Notes: generated by a model from the sequence alone, not told the origin. A stretch of DNA of 64,000 nucleotides from Halanaerobium saccharolyticum subsp. saccharolyticum DSM 6643 (GCF_000350165.1 NZ_CAUI01000010.1:62001-126000), one strand, 5' to 3'. Positions 45,544 through 54,830 are shown, counted from the stretch's first letter. Made by a program: numbers and translations.

Positions 45544-45951
45544 ATGAAATCTATAGAAGAAAAAATTAAAGAAATTAAAAAATGAGATTTTGAAGTTCAC
45601 CTTATTTTAAAAAATAGATAGAAAAAATTCAGCTTTTACTAGAAGTGAAGAGATTATTGATCTGATTTTTATTAGGAGAAAACGCATATATGAAAGGGTC
45701 GAAAATTATCATATTTCGCCATCTGCTAAACTTTTATTAGTTACTAACCAGGGTTAGGGTTTATTATATACTGAAGAATAATTTGAAGAAATAAGGGATG
45801 ATTATTATTGCTAAAGAATGAAAAAATTTATTATGATAAATTAAAAAGTTTAGAAGTTGATATTTCTCTACTTCAGGGTAGATTTAAAGTAAAAGCAAAT
45901 TTTTCAGATAAGCTGGAGATTAATGTAAATTTTAATGCAGGTATTTACTAA
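45544..45951 (+). pseudogene. Stop-riddled remnant of a small protein, perhaps a bacterial PH-like domain
   Basis: It opens with ATG behind GAAAGGAAG (MKSIEEKIKEIKK) but stops after 13 codons. Across several frames one can still read SAKLLLVTNQG, LLYTEE, FEEIRDDYY, then KIYYDKLKSLEVDISLLQGR and FKVKANFSDKLEIN, ending at 45951. The pattern 'LLVTN...G...IYYDKLKSLE..LLQG.FKVK' is reminiscent of short bacterial PH-domain (YokE-like) proteins, but I am not sure. At least four stops or frameshifts make it non-coding now. Confidence 0.4.
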
Positions 45952-45984
45952 CATAATTTTTTTAGATATTGTTAGGCAACATCG

Positions 45985-46013
45985 AATTAGATTTAATTTC
46001 TACAAATCTAATT
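45985..46013 (+). promoter_or_regulatory. Inverted repeat upstream of the nfn operon
   Basis: AATTAGATTT and AAATCTAATT form perfect 10-base arms with a 9-base loop, 80 bases before the nfnA start. It could be an old terminator or an operator; there is no direct evidence for either. Confidence 0.4.
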
Positions 46014-46093
46014 ACTTATTTATAGTTTTTTAGTATCTTAATAAGTTATTATACTTTAATATTAAGGACAATATTTATAAACAGGAGGAAAAA

Positions 46094-46927
46094 ATGTATA
46101 AAGTACTTAAAAAAGAAAAATTAGTGCCAACAATTACGAAACTTAAAATTGTGGCACCATTAATTGCTGAGAAAACAAAGCCTGGAAATTTTATTATCTT
46201 AAGAGTTGATGAAAAAGGAGAAAGAGTGCCACTTACAATTGCTGATTATGATAGAGAGGAAGGAAGTATAACTATCATTTTTCAGGAAGTAGGTTATTCC
46301 ACAAAAAAATTAGGAAAACTAGAAGTTGGAGATTGTCTACAGGATTTAGTTGGTCCTTTAGGCCACCATATTGATATGGAGGACTGTAAGAAAGTAGTTT
46401 TACTTGGAGGAGGGACTGGAACTGCTCTGCTCTATCCAAAAGTTAAAGGTTTCTATGAACAGGGTGCTGAGGTAATCAGTATCACAGGTGTCAGAACTAA
46501 GAACTTGATTATTTTAGAGGATGAATTAAACGAGTATAGTGATAAACTATATATTGCAACAGATGATGGAAGCTACGGAATTCATGGTTTTGTAACGGAG
46601 ATTTTAAAAGATGTACTGAAAGATGAAAAAGACATAGATTTAGTTGTAGCTATTGGACCGGTGCCGATGATGAAGGCAGTTGCAGATATGACTGAAGAAT
46701 ATGGCATAGAAACCATAGTCAGCTTAAATGCAATTATGGTTGATGGCACAGGGATGTGTGGAGCCTGTCGGGTAACTGTAGGCGGAGAAACAAAGTTCAC
46801 CTGTTTTGATGGACCATCCTTTGATGCACATCAGGTTGATTTTGAAGAACTAATGAACAGACTTAACTTTTATCAGAATGAAGAAGAAGATGTAGCAAAA
46901 GCAAATTCAGCTGAGGAGGTAAATTAA
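46094..46927 (+). CDS. nfnA: NADH-dependent ferredoxin:NADP+ oxidoreductase subunit A
   Basis: 277 residues, of the ferredoxin-NADP reductase / dihydroorotate dehydrogenase electron-transfer type. The FAD domain opens the protein (RVPLTIADYD, FQEVGYSTKKLG), GGGTGTALLYPKVKGFYEQG near residue 110 is the NAD-binding part, and the [2Fe-2S] cysteines are in GTGMCGACRVTVGG and TKFTCFDGP near residues 220-240. With NfnB it forms the electron-bifurcating transhydrogenase (NADPH to NAD+ and ferredoxin, or the reverse). Its stop overlaps the nfnB start by one base. RBS ACAGGAGGAA. Confidence 0.93.
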   Translation: MYKVLKKEKLVPTITKLKIVAPLIAEKTKPGNFIILRVDEKGERVPLTIADYDREEGSITIIFQEVGYSTKKLGKLEVGDCLQDLVGPLGHHIDMEDCKKVVLLGGGTGTALLYPKVKGFYEQGAEVISITGVRTKNLIILEDELNEYSDKLYIATDDGSYGIHGFVTEILKDVLKDEKDIDLVVAIGPVPMMKAVADMTEEYGIETIVSLNAIMVDGTGMCGACRVTVGGETKFTCFDGPSFDAHQVDFEELMNRLNFYQNEEEDVAKANSAEEVN

Positions 46928-48345
46928 TGTCCCTACAGAAAAAGAAAACTCCAATGAGAGAACAGGATCCTAAAGAAAGAATTAAAAACTATAAGGAAGT
47001 TCCTTTTGGTTATACTGATCAAGAGGCGCTAATGGAGGTAGAAAGATGTCTGCAGTGTAAACATCAGCCCTGTGTTGACGGATGTCCAGTTAAAGTGCCT
47101 ATTCCTCAGTTCATTCAAGCCATTAAAGATGGAGATGTTGTTGAGGCTAATCAGATAATCAAGACAAAGAATAGCCTTCCTGCTGTCTGTGGACGAGTCT
47201 GTCCTCAGGAAGAACAGTGTGAAGACCTCTGTGTGATGGGAATTAAAAATGAGCCTGTTGCTATAGGTAGATTAGAGAGATATGTATCAGATTATAATAT
47301 GGAAAGAGGTTCAGATAAATCATCGTCTAAAGAGATAGAAAAGATGAAGATTCCAGAACTTAAGGGGAGAAAGGTAGCAGTAATAGGTTCAGGACCAGCT
47401 GGTTTAACAGCAGCGGCTGACCTGGCCAAATACGGACTTAAAGTAACTATTTTTGAGGCTCTTCATGATACGGGGGGTGTGCTTCGTTATGGAATACCTG
47501 AGTTCAGACTTCCAAAAACTATCGTTGATAAAGAGGTAGAATCTATCAAAGAATTGGGAGTTGAGATTAAACTTAATGTCGTGGTAGGTAAATCACTTAC
47601 AGTAGATGAAATATTTGAACAGGGCTATGAATCAGTATTTATAGGAGTGGGGGCCGGTCTACCTAGATTTTTAGGTATACCAGGTGAGAATTTAAATGGA
47701 GTATATTCGGCAAATGAATTTTTAACAAGGGTTAATCTAATGAAGGCCTTTAAATATCCTGAGTATAAGACTCCTGTTATAGTGGGAGATAAGGTTGCAG
47801 TTGTAGGAGCAGGAAATGTTGCTATGGACTCAGCTAGAACAGCAAAAAGACTTGGAGCTGAAGATGTATTTATAGTTTATAGACGTTCCAGAAATCAAAT
47901 GCCGGCAAGATCAGAAGAGATTCATCATTCAGAAGAAGAAGGAATAGAACTAAGGTTGCTTAATAATCCTGTTGCAATCCATGGAAAAGACGGCTGTATT
48001 GATAAAATGGAGTGTCTGAAAATGGAACTTGGAGAAAAAGATGATTCAGGTAGAAGAAGACCGATTCCGATTGAGAAATCAAACTGGGTGATTGATGTGG
48101 ATACAGTAATCATCGCTATAGGTCAGAACCCCAATCCCTTATTAACCAAAAACACAAAGGATTTAGATATTGAAAGCTGGGGCGGAATAATAGTAGATGA
48201 TACTCAGCAGACAAGTAGAGAGGGAGTATATGCCGGTGGAGATGTAGTTACCGGTGCAGCAACAGTTATTAAAGCTATGGGTGCTGGTAAACAAGCAGTA
48301 GAAAGTATAAAAGATTATCTCTTAAATAAAAAGGATAATAAATAG
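46927..48345 (+). CDS. nfnB: NADH-dependent ferredoxin:NADP+ oxidoreductase subunit B
   Basis: 472 residues, homologous to the small subunit of glutamate synthase. The N-terminal Fe-S region has CLQCKHQPCVDGCPVKVPIP and CGRVCPQEEQCEDLCVMG, enough for two [4Fe-4S] clusters. AVIGSGPAGLTAAADLAKYG near residue 150 binds the bifurcating FAD, and VAVVGAGNVAMDSARTAKRL near residue 290 binds NADPH. No glutamate-synthase large subunit is adjacent and nfnA is, so NfnB is the right name. The enzyme balances NADH, NADPH and ferredoxin pools in fermentative anaerobes. Confidence 0.94.
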   Translation: MSLQKKKTPMREQDPKERIKNYKEVPFGYTDQEALMEVERCLQCKHQPCVDGCPVKVPIPQFIQAIKDGDVVEANQIIKTKNSLPAVCGRVCPQEEQCEDLCVMGIKNEPVAIGRLERYVSDYNMERGSDKSSSKEIEKMKIPELKGRKVAVIGSGPAGLTAAADLAKYGLKVTIFEALHDTGGVLRYGIPEFRLPKTIVDKEVESIKELGVEIKLNVVVGKSLTVDEIFEQGYESVFIGVGAGLPRFLGIPGENLNGVYSANEFLTRVNLMKAFKYPEYKTPVIVGDKVAVVGAGNVAMDSARTAKRLGAEDVFIVYRRSRNQMPARSEEIHHSEEEGIELRLLNNPVAIHGKDGCIDKMECLKMELGEKDDSGRRRPIPIEKSNWVIDVDTVIIAIGQNPNPLLTKNTKDLDIESWGGIIVDDTQQTSREGVYAGGDVVTGAATVIKAMGAGKQAVESIKDYLLNKKDNK

Positions 48346-48443
48346 TAATGAATAGTAGATAAATAGAGAGAAAAAAATTAATAAATATTGGTAGAGCTGA
48401 ATTTCAAAATTAGAATTATGGATTAAGCCAGAAAGAAAGCTTA

Positions 48444-48527
48444 AAAATAGAAATAAAATATGGTAAAGAATTAATTAAATTTGACATTTCAGAAGGTAGA
48501 GTGCTTAAAGTTCTTAAAGCTTCATAA
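48444..48527 (+). pseudogene. N-terminal scrap of a LarA-family gene
   Basis: The frame reads KIEIKYGKELIKFDISEGRV and then LKVLKAS-stop. This matches the N-terminus of LarA-type proteins (compare FKLKYGHEKVKVNV and VKIPYGKNEYVSVDIP at 33.1 and 36.2 kb). It runs directly into the malic-enzyme remnant in another frame, so a deletion has joined a larA-type gene to a malic-enzyme gene. Confidence 0.6.
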
Positions 48528-49566
48528 AGATAATCAAGGTAAATTACAGGTTCAGACAAAATTTTAAGTTAAAAACGAACATGATCTTTCATTAGCATAT
48601 TCGCCTAGTTTAGCATCATCATGTTTAGAAATTGAAAAAGATCCAAATAAAATATATGAATATACAAACAACTCAAGTTTTGTAGCTGTAGTGAGTAATG
48701 GTAGTGCTGTCTTAGGATTAGGAAATCTTGGTGCTTCAGCTTCTTTACCAGTAATGGAGGGAAAGGCAGTATTGTTTAAAGAATTTGCTGATGTTGATGC
48801 TTTTCCAATCTGTTTAGATGAATCTGACCCTGATAAATTAGTAGAAAATATTAAAAAATTGGCACCGATTTTTGGAAGTATTAATCTAGAAGATATAAAA
48901 GTAGTAGTAAATGGAGCTGGGGCTGCAGGAGCTAGTATAATTAAATTACTTAATTTTGAATGAGTTGGAGAAATTATAGCTCTGGATATCCATGGAACAA
49001 TTTATAGAGGTAGTCCTCATCTTGATGAAAGTACCAGAGAGATAGCTGAAATAACAAATCCCAAAAATAAAAAAGGAGATCTTGCAGATATGATTAAAGA
49101 TGCAGATGTATTTATTGGGGTTTCTGCAGCAAATCTTCTATATAAAAAAATGGTTAAATCAATGGCAGCTGATCCAATAATCTTTGCGATGGCTAATCCT
49201 GAATCAGAGATTTGGCCTGAAGATGCTTTAAAGGCTGAAGCCAGGATTGTCGGCACTGGCAGATCAGACTATCCAAATCAGGTGAATAATGTATTAGCAT
49301 TTCCAGGGATTTTTCGAGGAGCACTGGATGTACGAGCAAAAAAGATTAACGAGGAAATGAAAAAGGCCGCAGCTTATGGATTAGCTAATCTAATTTAAGA
49401 AAATGATTTAAAACCAGATTATGTAATACCAAAACCTTTCGATCCAAGAGTTGGACCTCATGGTGCTGCAGCTTTAGCACAAGCAGCTATTGATACAGAG
49501 GTCGCTAGAATAGATATTAGTTATAAAGCAGAACTAGAAAAAGCTAAAAAATTCATGAATAAATAA
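48514..49566 (+). pseudogene. Malic enzyme copy 3, deeply decayed with internal deletion
   Basis: From LKLHKDNQGK onward it follows the malic-enzyme sequence: HDLSLAYSP, GSAVLGLGNLGASASLPVME, then a jump from SINLEDIK straight to VVVNGAGAAGASI. That jump removes about 45 residues, including the metal-binding HDDQHGTA region. Stops occur after QTKF, after LLNFE (TGA, 48961) and after GLANLI (TAA, 49396). It ends AKKFMNK at 49566. It is more degraded than copy 2, showing an older loss. Confidence 0.87.
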
Positions 49567-49679
49567 TTTTATATTATAGAGGTTATATTAAATTTAATGA
49601 GAAGGTATATATGTATAACAATTAACAAAATAAGTTTGGTAACGTCAAGTGTTTTATGTAAATAAATTAATATCTTTCT

Positions 49680-50225
49680 TCAAATAGTTAAATTAGTTTA
49701 TCTTTTGCAGCTAAAAATCTTTTTTAATCTTCATTCTTACCATTTAGAATTTTAGTCTGAATCTTAATACTTAGAGCATCAATAAAGAGCACAATGTAGA
49801 GTTTTTCTAAGGGTCTGCTTTTCCACTACTCAATTGCTTTAACTGTACTATATCTGTCGGTTGCTGACACTAGTAGCACTGTATTTTGGGCCATACATTT
49901 GCTCAATCAAATTCGCGATATCACGGGTAAAAAGCCTTCGGGCATACATTTTAACTATACGTTCTAGCCAGTCATCACAGCACTTATATGGTTTTAAAAG
50001 AGCATTGTGAAAGTTATTATTTTTATCTCTTGGAATCTTTAAGTTTCAATGAAATTATATTTAATCTGTAATATATAGAAATAATCACCATTGCGACTGT
50101 TGTTAGATTTTTTGCTAGCAACTCTATACTTATCGTAATTTAGAAATCCAGTTAATTTAGATCTAAGAATTTTTTCGAGGAAAATTTTGATCATATCATT
50201 AATCACATCGTCAAAATTTTATTTA
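49680..50225 (-). pseudogene. Degenerate IS256-family (Mutator-type) transposase fragment
   Basis: On the minus strand, starting near 50222, one can read NDMIKIFLEKILRSKLTGFL, NYDKYRVASKKSNNSRNGDY, then ALLKPYKCCDDWLERIVKMY and ARRLFTRDIANLIEQMYGPK, then LYIVLFIDALSIKIQ-like codons across frameshifts. The pattern (L..F..L.YEKY...NSRNG.Y ... ALYA.G.STRDI...L...YG) is that of IS256 transposases and includes the first catalytic Asp region (IDALS). Several stops and frameshifts are present and the C-terminal half is lost. No terminal repeats were found with confidence. Confidence 0.7.
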
Positions 50226-50962
50226 CACAACTTACTGTTCATTACTACCAAATAAAATTTAATAGTTTTAATATTTAAGATAGTAATAACTAAATATTCT
50301 TTTATCATGTTTTCAGCAGTGCCCCTAATGTTATTCAGGTAATGGATTATATTTATCTGATAGCATATAATTTGTTCCATCTATACATCTACAGAAATTT
50401 AAGAACTTTTTATTTTAAAAAAAGAACTAAAAAGACATTTTCAAGAAGATTTTACAAGAGACTTATCCTCTTAAATGAGCTGCTGTATTATAAATGTGCA
50501 TCGTCAGGATAAGACTCGAATTTGTTCAGCTAGTCATAGAACTACAAAAAAATATGCTAAAAGCCCTCCATTTTAATGGGGAAAGGATATTCTGTATCCT
50601 ATTTGAATAAATTCCAGTGTAAAAAATGCTATTTAAAGAGATATTCCGCTTTTTTGTTTTTTAAAAATCATTTTTGGAGTCTCTGATTAAGACAAATTGA
50701 TCTTTAAATGATAAATAATATTCAGGCCTATCTTATTAACATATATTTTATTAATGATAAATCAGTAAATGGATCTAAGAGTAAAGTTGAATGGATTGGA
50801 GCTATAAAAGTTGTGAAAAACTATCTTGGTATCAAAAAAATCACAAGTTAAGTGATTACATGATTGATTTATTCATAGATGTAGAAGAAATATAATTTTT
50901 AAATAGAATATATTTTCAAATAGAGAAAGTAACAATTTATTAAGTTACATTAAATATAAGAG
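50226..50962. other. Gene-free degraded region
   Basis: No ORF of interest on either strand. Scattered coding-like scraps (RQDKTRICSASHRTTKKYAK near 50500; SVNGSKSKVEWIGAIKVV near 50760) separated by stops suggest one or two more decayed transposase genes, but no family can be named. Together with the IS256 and IS30 relics on either side this is a dumping ground for mobile DNA next to a tRNA gene. Confidence 0.5.
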
Positions 50963-50996
50963 CTGATATCAGTCATTAAAAGATATCGGTTTTTTT
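50963..50996 (+). terminator. Terminator-like hairpin with T-run
   Basis: CTGATATC (50963-50970) pairs with GATATCGG (50982-50989) followed by seven T. No intact gene lies just upstream; it probably belonged to a lost gene. Confidence 0.6.
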
Positions 50997-51073
50997 GTTT
51001 ACCATTGATATTATAATTAATTTAGCTCTAAATAATCAAAATGGCAGGATTTTGGCAGGATTTACCTCCAAAC

Positions 51074-51100
51074 AACAAAAAACCCGCCTCTCGGCGGGTC
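51074..51100 (-). terminator. Rho-independent terminator of tRNA-Ser
   Basis: ACCCGCC (51082-51088) pairs with GGCGGGT (51093-51099). On the minus strand the stem is followed by TTTTTTGTT. It lies about 33 bases past the 3' end of the tRNA. The intervening sequence and stem recur at 11.55 kb. Confidence 0.85.
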
Positions 51101-51132
51101 TTTTAAAATGGGCATCAGCCCTTAATATTCAA

Positions 51133-51220
51133 TGGCGGAGAGACAGGGACTCGAACCCTGACACCTTTCGGCTTCACCGGATTTCAAGTCCGGCTCCTTA
51201 GCCAATTCGGACATCTCTCC
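51133..51220 (-). tRNA. tRNA-Ser (anticodon UGA)
   Basis: 88 bases on the minus strand, beginning GGAGAGA and ending TCTCTCC-G-CCA with the CCA encoded. The anticodon stem CCGGA/TCCGG encloses CTTGAAA, giving anticodon TGA. A long variable arm (between the anticodon stem and the T arm, GTGAAGCCGAAAGGTGT region) is typical of serine tRNAs, and the T loop GGTTCGAGTCC is normal. It is a lone tRNA gene amid relics of mobile elements. Confidence 0.95.
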
Positions 51221-51293
51221 ACTTATGTCACGAATAATATTGTACTATATCTTTTGATTCCTGTCAAGAGCAATTGATAATTTCTTTTTAAAA

Positions 51294-51490
51294 GGTGAAT
51301 TGCAATTTGCAATGAACGTTTTGTCGAAATATTCTGATTCTTCATTTTCCTATCTTTATATGTTATAATTAATTTAAGAAATAGATTAATTTATATTTTA
51401 CACATATTCTATCTTTAACTAATGTTTTTGCTGATATAAACATTATTATAAGTTATAGATATGTGTTTATTTTTTGTCTTATCAATTGGG
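51294..51490 (-). mobile_element. Internally deleted IS30-type relic (MITE-like)
   Basis: The left part GGTGAATTGCAATTTGCAAT matches the left end of the IS30 element at 16568. The right part, ACACATATTCT...CTAATGTTTTTG...ATAAACATTAT...TATGTGTCT/TTTATTTTTT, matches the start-codon side and promoter of its transposase. The ~1 kb coding part is gone, leaving about 200 bases. The outermost ~28 bases of the right end also seem to be lost. It lies between tRNA-Ser and the sigma-54 activator gene and may supply part of the latter's promoter region. Confidence 0.65.
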
Positions 51491-51551
51491 AAAATCACTT
51501 TTGTGATCTGTCATTATTTTTGCGAAATATAATTTTTGAAAGGAGAAAAAT

Positions 51552-53171
51552 ATGAGCTGTTCTTTTAAAATAGAGGTTATTGACATGCCTGGAGTTACAA
51601 GTCAACTTTTAAATGTAATAGATGACTTAAATATTAATTTGATGGCAATGGAAGTGATTCCTGGAGAAATATTCATTCGGGTTGGGGCTTCACCGCAGTG
51701 CAAAACAGTTAAAAAAGAAACACTGCTAAATGAATTATTAGAATTTGATTTTGTTAAAAAAGTAAATGATATTGAATATATGCCTTTTGAGGTCCAAGAA
51801 CAAGAATTAAAAACAGTTATGAATAATTTAAAAGAAGGGATTATTGCTGTTGATAAACAGGGTAAAATAAGTACGATGAATAAATCAGCAGAGATTATCT
51901 TAAATGCATCTTTAGAGGAGTCTATCGGAAAAAACATTAGAGAAATTATCGGTTCAGATGAAATTACAATTTTAGAAACTCTAGAAAAAGAAGAAAAAAT
52001 TGAAAACGAAGAGGTTTTAATTGAAGGAGATTATGGACAGTCACATTACTTTACAACAACAACACCTATTTTTGATAAAGATAATAACCTAATTGGTGCA
52101 GTTGCTTCAATGAAAGATATTGATGAAGTAAGAAAATTATATAATACTATTCATGAGACCCCTAAAATTAAATTTAGTGATATAATTCATCAGAGTGAAA
52201 AAATGAAGCAGTTGATTGAATATGCAAAAAGATCTGCTAAAAATGATTCTACAATATTTATCCGAGGCGAAAGTGGAACCGGAAAAGAACTATTTGCAAG
52301 AGCAATTTATTCAGCCAGTTCTAGAAGTCAAGAGCCTTTTATAGCAGTTAACTGTGCGGCGTTACCAGATTCTTTACTAGAAAGCGAACTTTTTGGTTAT
52401 GAAGAGGGTTCTTTTACTGGAGCGAAAAAAGGTGGAAAACAGGGACTTTTTGAAATAGCTGATAAAGGCACAATTTTTCTAGATGAAATTGGTGAAATGT
52501 CAGCTCATCTGCAGGCAAAACTTTTAAGAACTCTTGAGCAAAATCAGATTAGAAAAGTTGGTGGAGATCAGGTTATTAATATAGATGTCAGAATAATTGC
52601 TGCGACTAATAGAAAAATTGAGGAAATGATTAGAGAAAATAAATTTAGGGAGGACTTATATTATAGATTGAACGTTATTCCTGTTATTATTCCACCTCTT
52701 AGGGAAAGAAAAGAAGACTTATTTGCTTTAAGTAATTATTTTATCTGGAAAATTACTAATAAAATGAGAATTCCTAATAAATATTTATCTGCAGAAGCTA
52801 AGAAGAAGATAATATCATATGATTGGCCTGGTAATGTAAGAGAATTAAAAAATGTTCTAGAAAGAGCAATTAATTTTGTTTCTTCAGAAAAGATAGAAGC
52901 AGAAGATATAATATTTGATAGGTTAAGATTACAGAATAACAATATTTTGAGTGATCAAGATAATAATATCAATAAAAATGAAAGATTATTAGAAGGAGAT
53001 CATTTAGCTATAAAAGAGATTACTTCTATTAAAGAGATGGTAAGCGAATTGGAAAAGATGGTTATAACGCATACTCTAAATAAAGAAAAAAGTTTGCGAA
53101 AAGCAGCTAAAGTTTTGGGCGTATCCCATACTACAGTGTTAAATAAGGCCAAAAAGTATGATGTGAAATAA
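51552..53171 (+). CDS. TyrR-like sigma-54-dependent transcriptional activator (ACT-PAS-AAA+-HTH)
   Basis: 539 residues. The first ~75 residues form an ACT domain (FKIEVIDMPGVTSQLLNVID) and a PAS domain follows (about 85-190). The AAA+ core has Walker A GESGTGKELFARAI near residue 238, the sigma-54 contact loop GSFTGAKKGG near 285, and GTIFLDEIGEM as Walker B. A Fis-like helix-turn-helix ends the protein (SLRKAAKVLGVSHTTVLNKA). The order ACT-PAS-AAA-HTH is that of TyrR, which senses aromatic amino acids. A perfect TyrR-type box and a sigma-54 promoter lie between it and the methionine gamma-lyase gene, so that operon is its likely target. RBS AAAGGAGAA. Confidence 0.93.
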   Translation: MSCSFKIEVIDMPGVTSQLLNVIDDLNINLMAMEVIPGEIFIRVGASPQCKTVKKETLLNELLEFDFVKKVNDIEYMPFEVQEQELKTVMNNLKEGIIAVDKQGKISTMNKSAEIILNASLEESIGKNIREIIGSDEITILETLEKEEKIENEEVLIEGDYGQSHYFTTTTPIFDKDNNLIGAVASMKDIDEVRKLYNTIHETPKIKFSDIIHQSEKMKQLIEYAKRSAKNDSTIFIRGESGTGKELFARAIYSASSRSQEPFIAVNCAALPDSLLESELFGYEEGSFTGAKKGGKQGLFEIADKGTIFLDEIGEMSAHLQAKLLRTLEQNQIRKVGGDQVINIDVRIIAATNRKIEEMIRENKFREDLYYRLNVIPVIIPPLRERKEDLFALSNYFIWKITNKMRIPNKYLSAEAKKKIISYDWPGNVRELKNVLERAINFVSSEKIEAEDIIFDRLRLQNNNILSDQDNNINKNERLLEGDHLAIKEITSIKEMVSELEKMVITHTLNKEKSLRKAAKVLGVSHTTVLNKAKKYDVK

Positions 53172-53181
53172 AATTTCCACT

Positions 53182-53199
53182 TGTAAATAAATCTTTACA
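53182..53199 (+). promoter_or_regulatory. TyrR-type box, probable enhancer site of the activator
   Basis: TGTAAA, six bases (TAAATC), TTTACA: an exact match to the TyrR consensus TGTAAA-N6-TTTACA. It lies 11 bases after the activator's stop codon and about 230 bases upstream of the sigma-54 promoter at 53428, a normal enhancer distance. The rest of 53172-53512 shows no ORF. Confidence 0.7.
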
Positions 53200-53427
53200 C
53201 TAGTATTTGCTATTTATAACTAGTAAAACTAATATAATTAACCATAATTGATTTTAATTTGATATTAAGATGTGGAAACATTAATTAACGACATTCAAAA
53301 TTTTAAGACTATTTATATGAGTTTTAAAGTTAAAAAATTATTTATTATATATTTAAAAATAAAATAAAACCTTATGAAGCTTATTATAACAGCGATTTAA
53401 AAATATTTTTTTAAAAATATAAGTTTC

Positions 53428-53444
53428 TGGCATATTAATTGCAT
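53428..53444 (+). promoter_or_regulatory. Sigma-54 (-24/-12) promoter of the methionine gamma-lyase operon
   Basis: TGGCAT-ATTAA-TTGCAT against the consensus TGGCAC-N5-TTGCW; the invariant GG and GC are 10 bases apart. It ends about 70 bases before the TTG start of the lyase gene. Its pairing with an upstream activator gene and a TyrR box supports it. Confidence 0.85.
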
Positions 53445-53512
53445 TATATATAGGCGAAAGTAAATTAAAAAGATTTTATTTAACTTTAAATTAATTACAG
53501 GGGGTTTTTATT

Positions 53513-54739
53513 TTGGAAAAGAAAGATTTAGGAAAATTAGGTTTTCAATCACTTTGTTGTCACGCAGGTCAGCATGCTGACCCACAGACAGGAGCTCACA
53601 ACACTCCTATTTATCAAACTTCAACTTTTGCCTTTGAAAATGTGCAGGATGGTTCAGCAAAATTCGCTGGTGAAAAAGAAGGGTATATTTATACAAGATT
53701 AGGTAACCCTACTCAAAATGCTTTAGAAGAAAAAATGGCTGCTATTGAGGGTGCAGAAGCAGCAATTGCTACAGCTTCTGGTATGGCTGCAATTTCATCA
53801 TCTGTTATGGCTGTTGCTTTTGCTGGAGATCATATTTTAGCACATGATTGCCTATATGGATGTACACACTCTTTAATGGAAGAAATACTACCAAGATATG
53901 GAATTGAAGTTACTTTTGCTGATTTATCTAACTTGGATAATGTAGAGGAAAATATGCAGGACAATACTAAACTTGTATATTTGGAAACACCTTCAAACCC
54001 AACTTTAAATTTAGTTGATATTGAAGAAGTTAGCAAAAAAGCTCATGCAGCAGGAGCAAAAGTTATTGTAGATAATACTTTTATGACTCCATACCTGCAA
54101 AGCCCACTAGCGTTAGGTGCAGACATGGTTGTTCATAGTGCAACAAAGTATATTGGTGGACATGGTGATGCAATTGCCGGTGTTATTGCTGGTAAAGAAG
54201 AAATGTTAGCTGACATTAGAATGACTACTCTTAAAGACTTTGGTGGAATTATCAGTCCATTTAATGCCTGGTTACTATTAAGAGGTCTTAAAACTCTTCC
54301 AATTCGTGTAGAAAAGCATAATCAAAATGCTATGGAAGTTGCTGAATTCTTAGAAGCTCATGATAAAGTAGAAAAAGTATTCTATCCAGGCTTAGAAAGT
54401 CATCCACAGCATGATTTAGCTAAAAAACAGGCTTCAGGTTTTGGAAGCATGATTAGTTTTGAATTAAAAGGTGGACATAGTGCTGGCGAGAAAATGATGA
54501 ATAATGTTAATTTAGCTACATTAGCAGTAAGTCTTGGAGATGTTGATACATTAATTCAGCATCCAGCTTCAATGACTCATGCTCCAGTGCCTCGTGAAGA
54601 AAGATTAGCAGCTGGAATTACAGATGGATTAGTTAGAATTTCAATTGGTATTGAAGATGTTGAAGATATTATTGCTGATTTAGAGAACTCTTTGTCAGTT
54701 TTAGCTGATGTTGAGGATGAATCTCTAACTACAGTATAA
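53513..54739 (+). CDS. megL: Methionine gamma-lyase
   Basis: 408 residues of the Cys/Met metabolism PLP-enzyme family. YTRLGNPTQNALEEKMAAIE near residue 60, LYGCTHSLMEEILP near residue 117 (the cysteine typical of methionine gamma-lyases), and the PLP lysine in HSATKYIGGHGDAIAG near residue 211 support the call over cystathionine gamma-lyase or O-acetylhomoserine sulfhydrylase. The reaction is methionine to methanethiol, ammonia and 2-oxobutyrate. TTG start behind CAGGGGG. It is under a sigma-54 promoter and followed by a transporter, so the pair looks like a methionine (or aromatic/branched amino acid) catabolic operon. A cystathionine-lyase activity cannot be excluded. Confidence 0.88.
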   Translation: MEKKDLGKLGFQSLCCHAGQHADPQTGAHNTPIYQTSTFAFENVQDGSAKFAGEKEGYIYTRLGNPTQNALEEKMAAIEGAEAAIATASGMAAISSSVMAVAFAGDHILAHDCLYGCTHSLMEEILPRYGIEVTFADLSNLDNVEENMQDNTKLVYLETPSNPTLNLVDIEEVSKKAHAAGAKVIVDNTFMTPYLQSPLALGADMVVHSATKYIGGHGDAIAGVIAGKEEMLADIRMTTLKDFGGIISPFNAWLLLRGLKTLPIRVEKHNQNAMEVAEFLEAHDKVEKVFYPGLESHPQHDLAKKQASGFGSMISFELKGGHSAGEKMMNNVNLATLAVSLGDVDTLIQHPASMTHAPVPREERLAAGITDGLVRISIGIEDVEDIIADLENSLSVLADVEDESLTTV

Positions 54740-54812
54740 GTTTAAAATAAGCGTTCAACTATAAATTATTAAGAGTAAGATTCAAAAATAAAAATCACTG
54801 TATAAGATAGAT

Positions 54813-54830
54813 CCTCCGGTGAACCGGAGG
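54813..54830 (+). promoter_or_regulatory. Intercistronic stem-loop between megL and the transporter gene
   Basis: CCTCCGG, loop TGAA, CCGGAGG; the stem can be lengthened by AGA/TCT around it. No T-run follows (AATAAGG), so it may attenuate or stabilise rather than terminate. Confidence 0.7.

Noticed and set aside
50995-51201. A 68-codon plus-strand ORF across the tRNA region.
   Set aside because: It runs through the tRNA-Ser gene and its terminator, has no ribosome site, and no recognisable domain.
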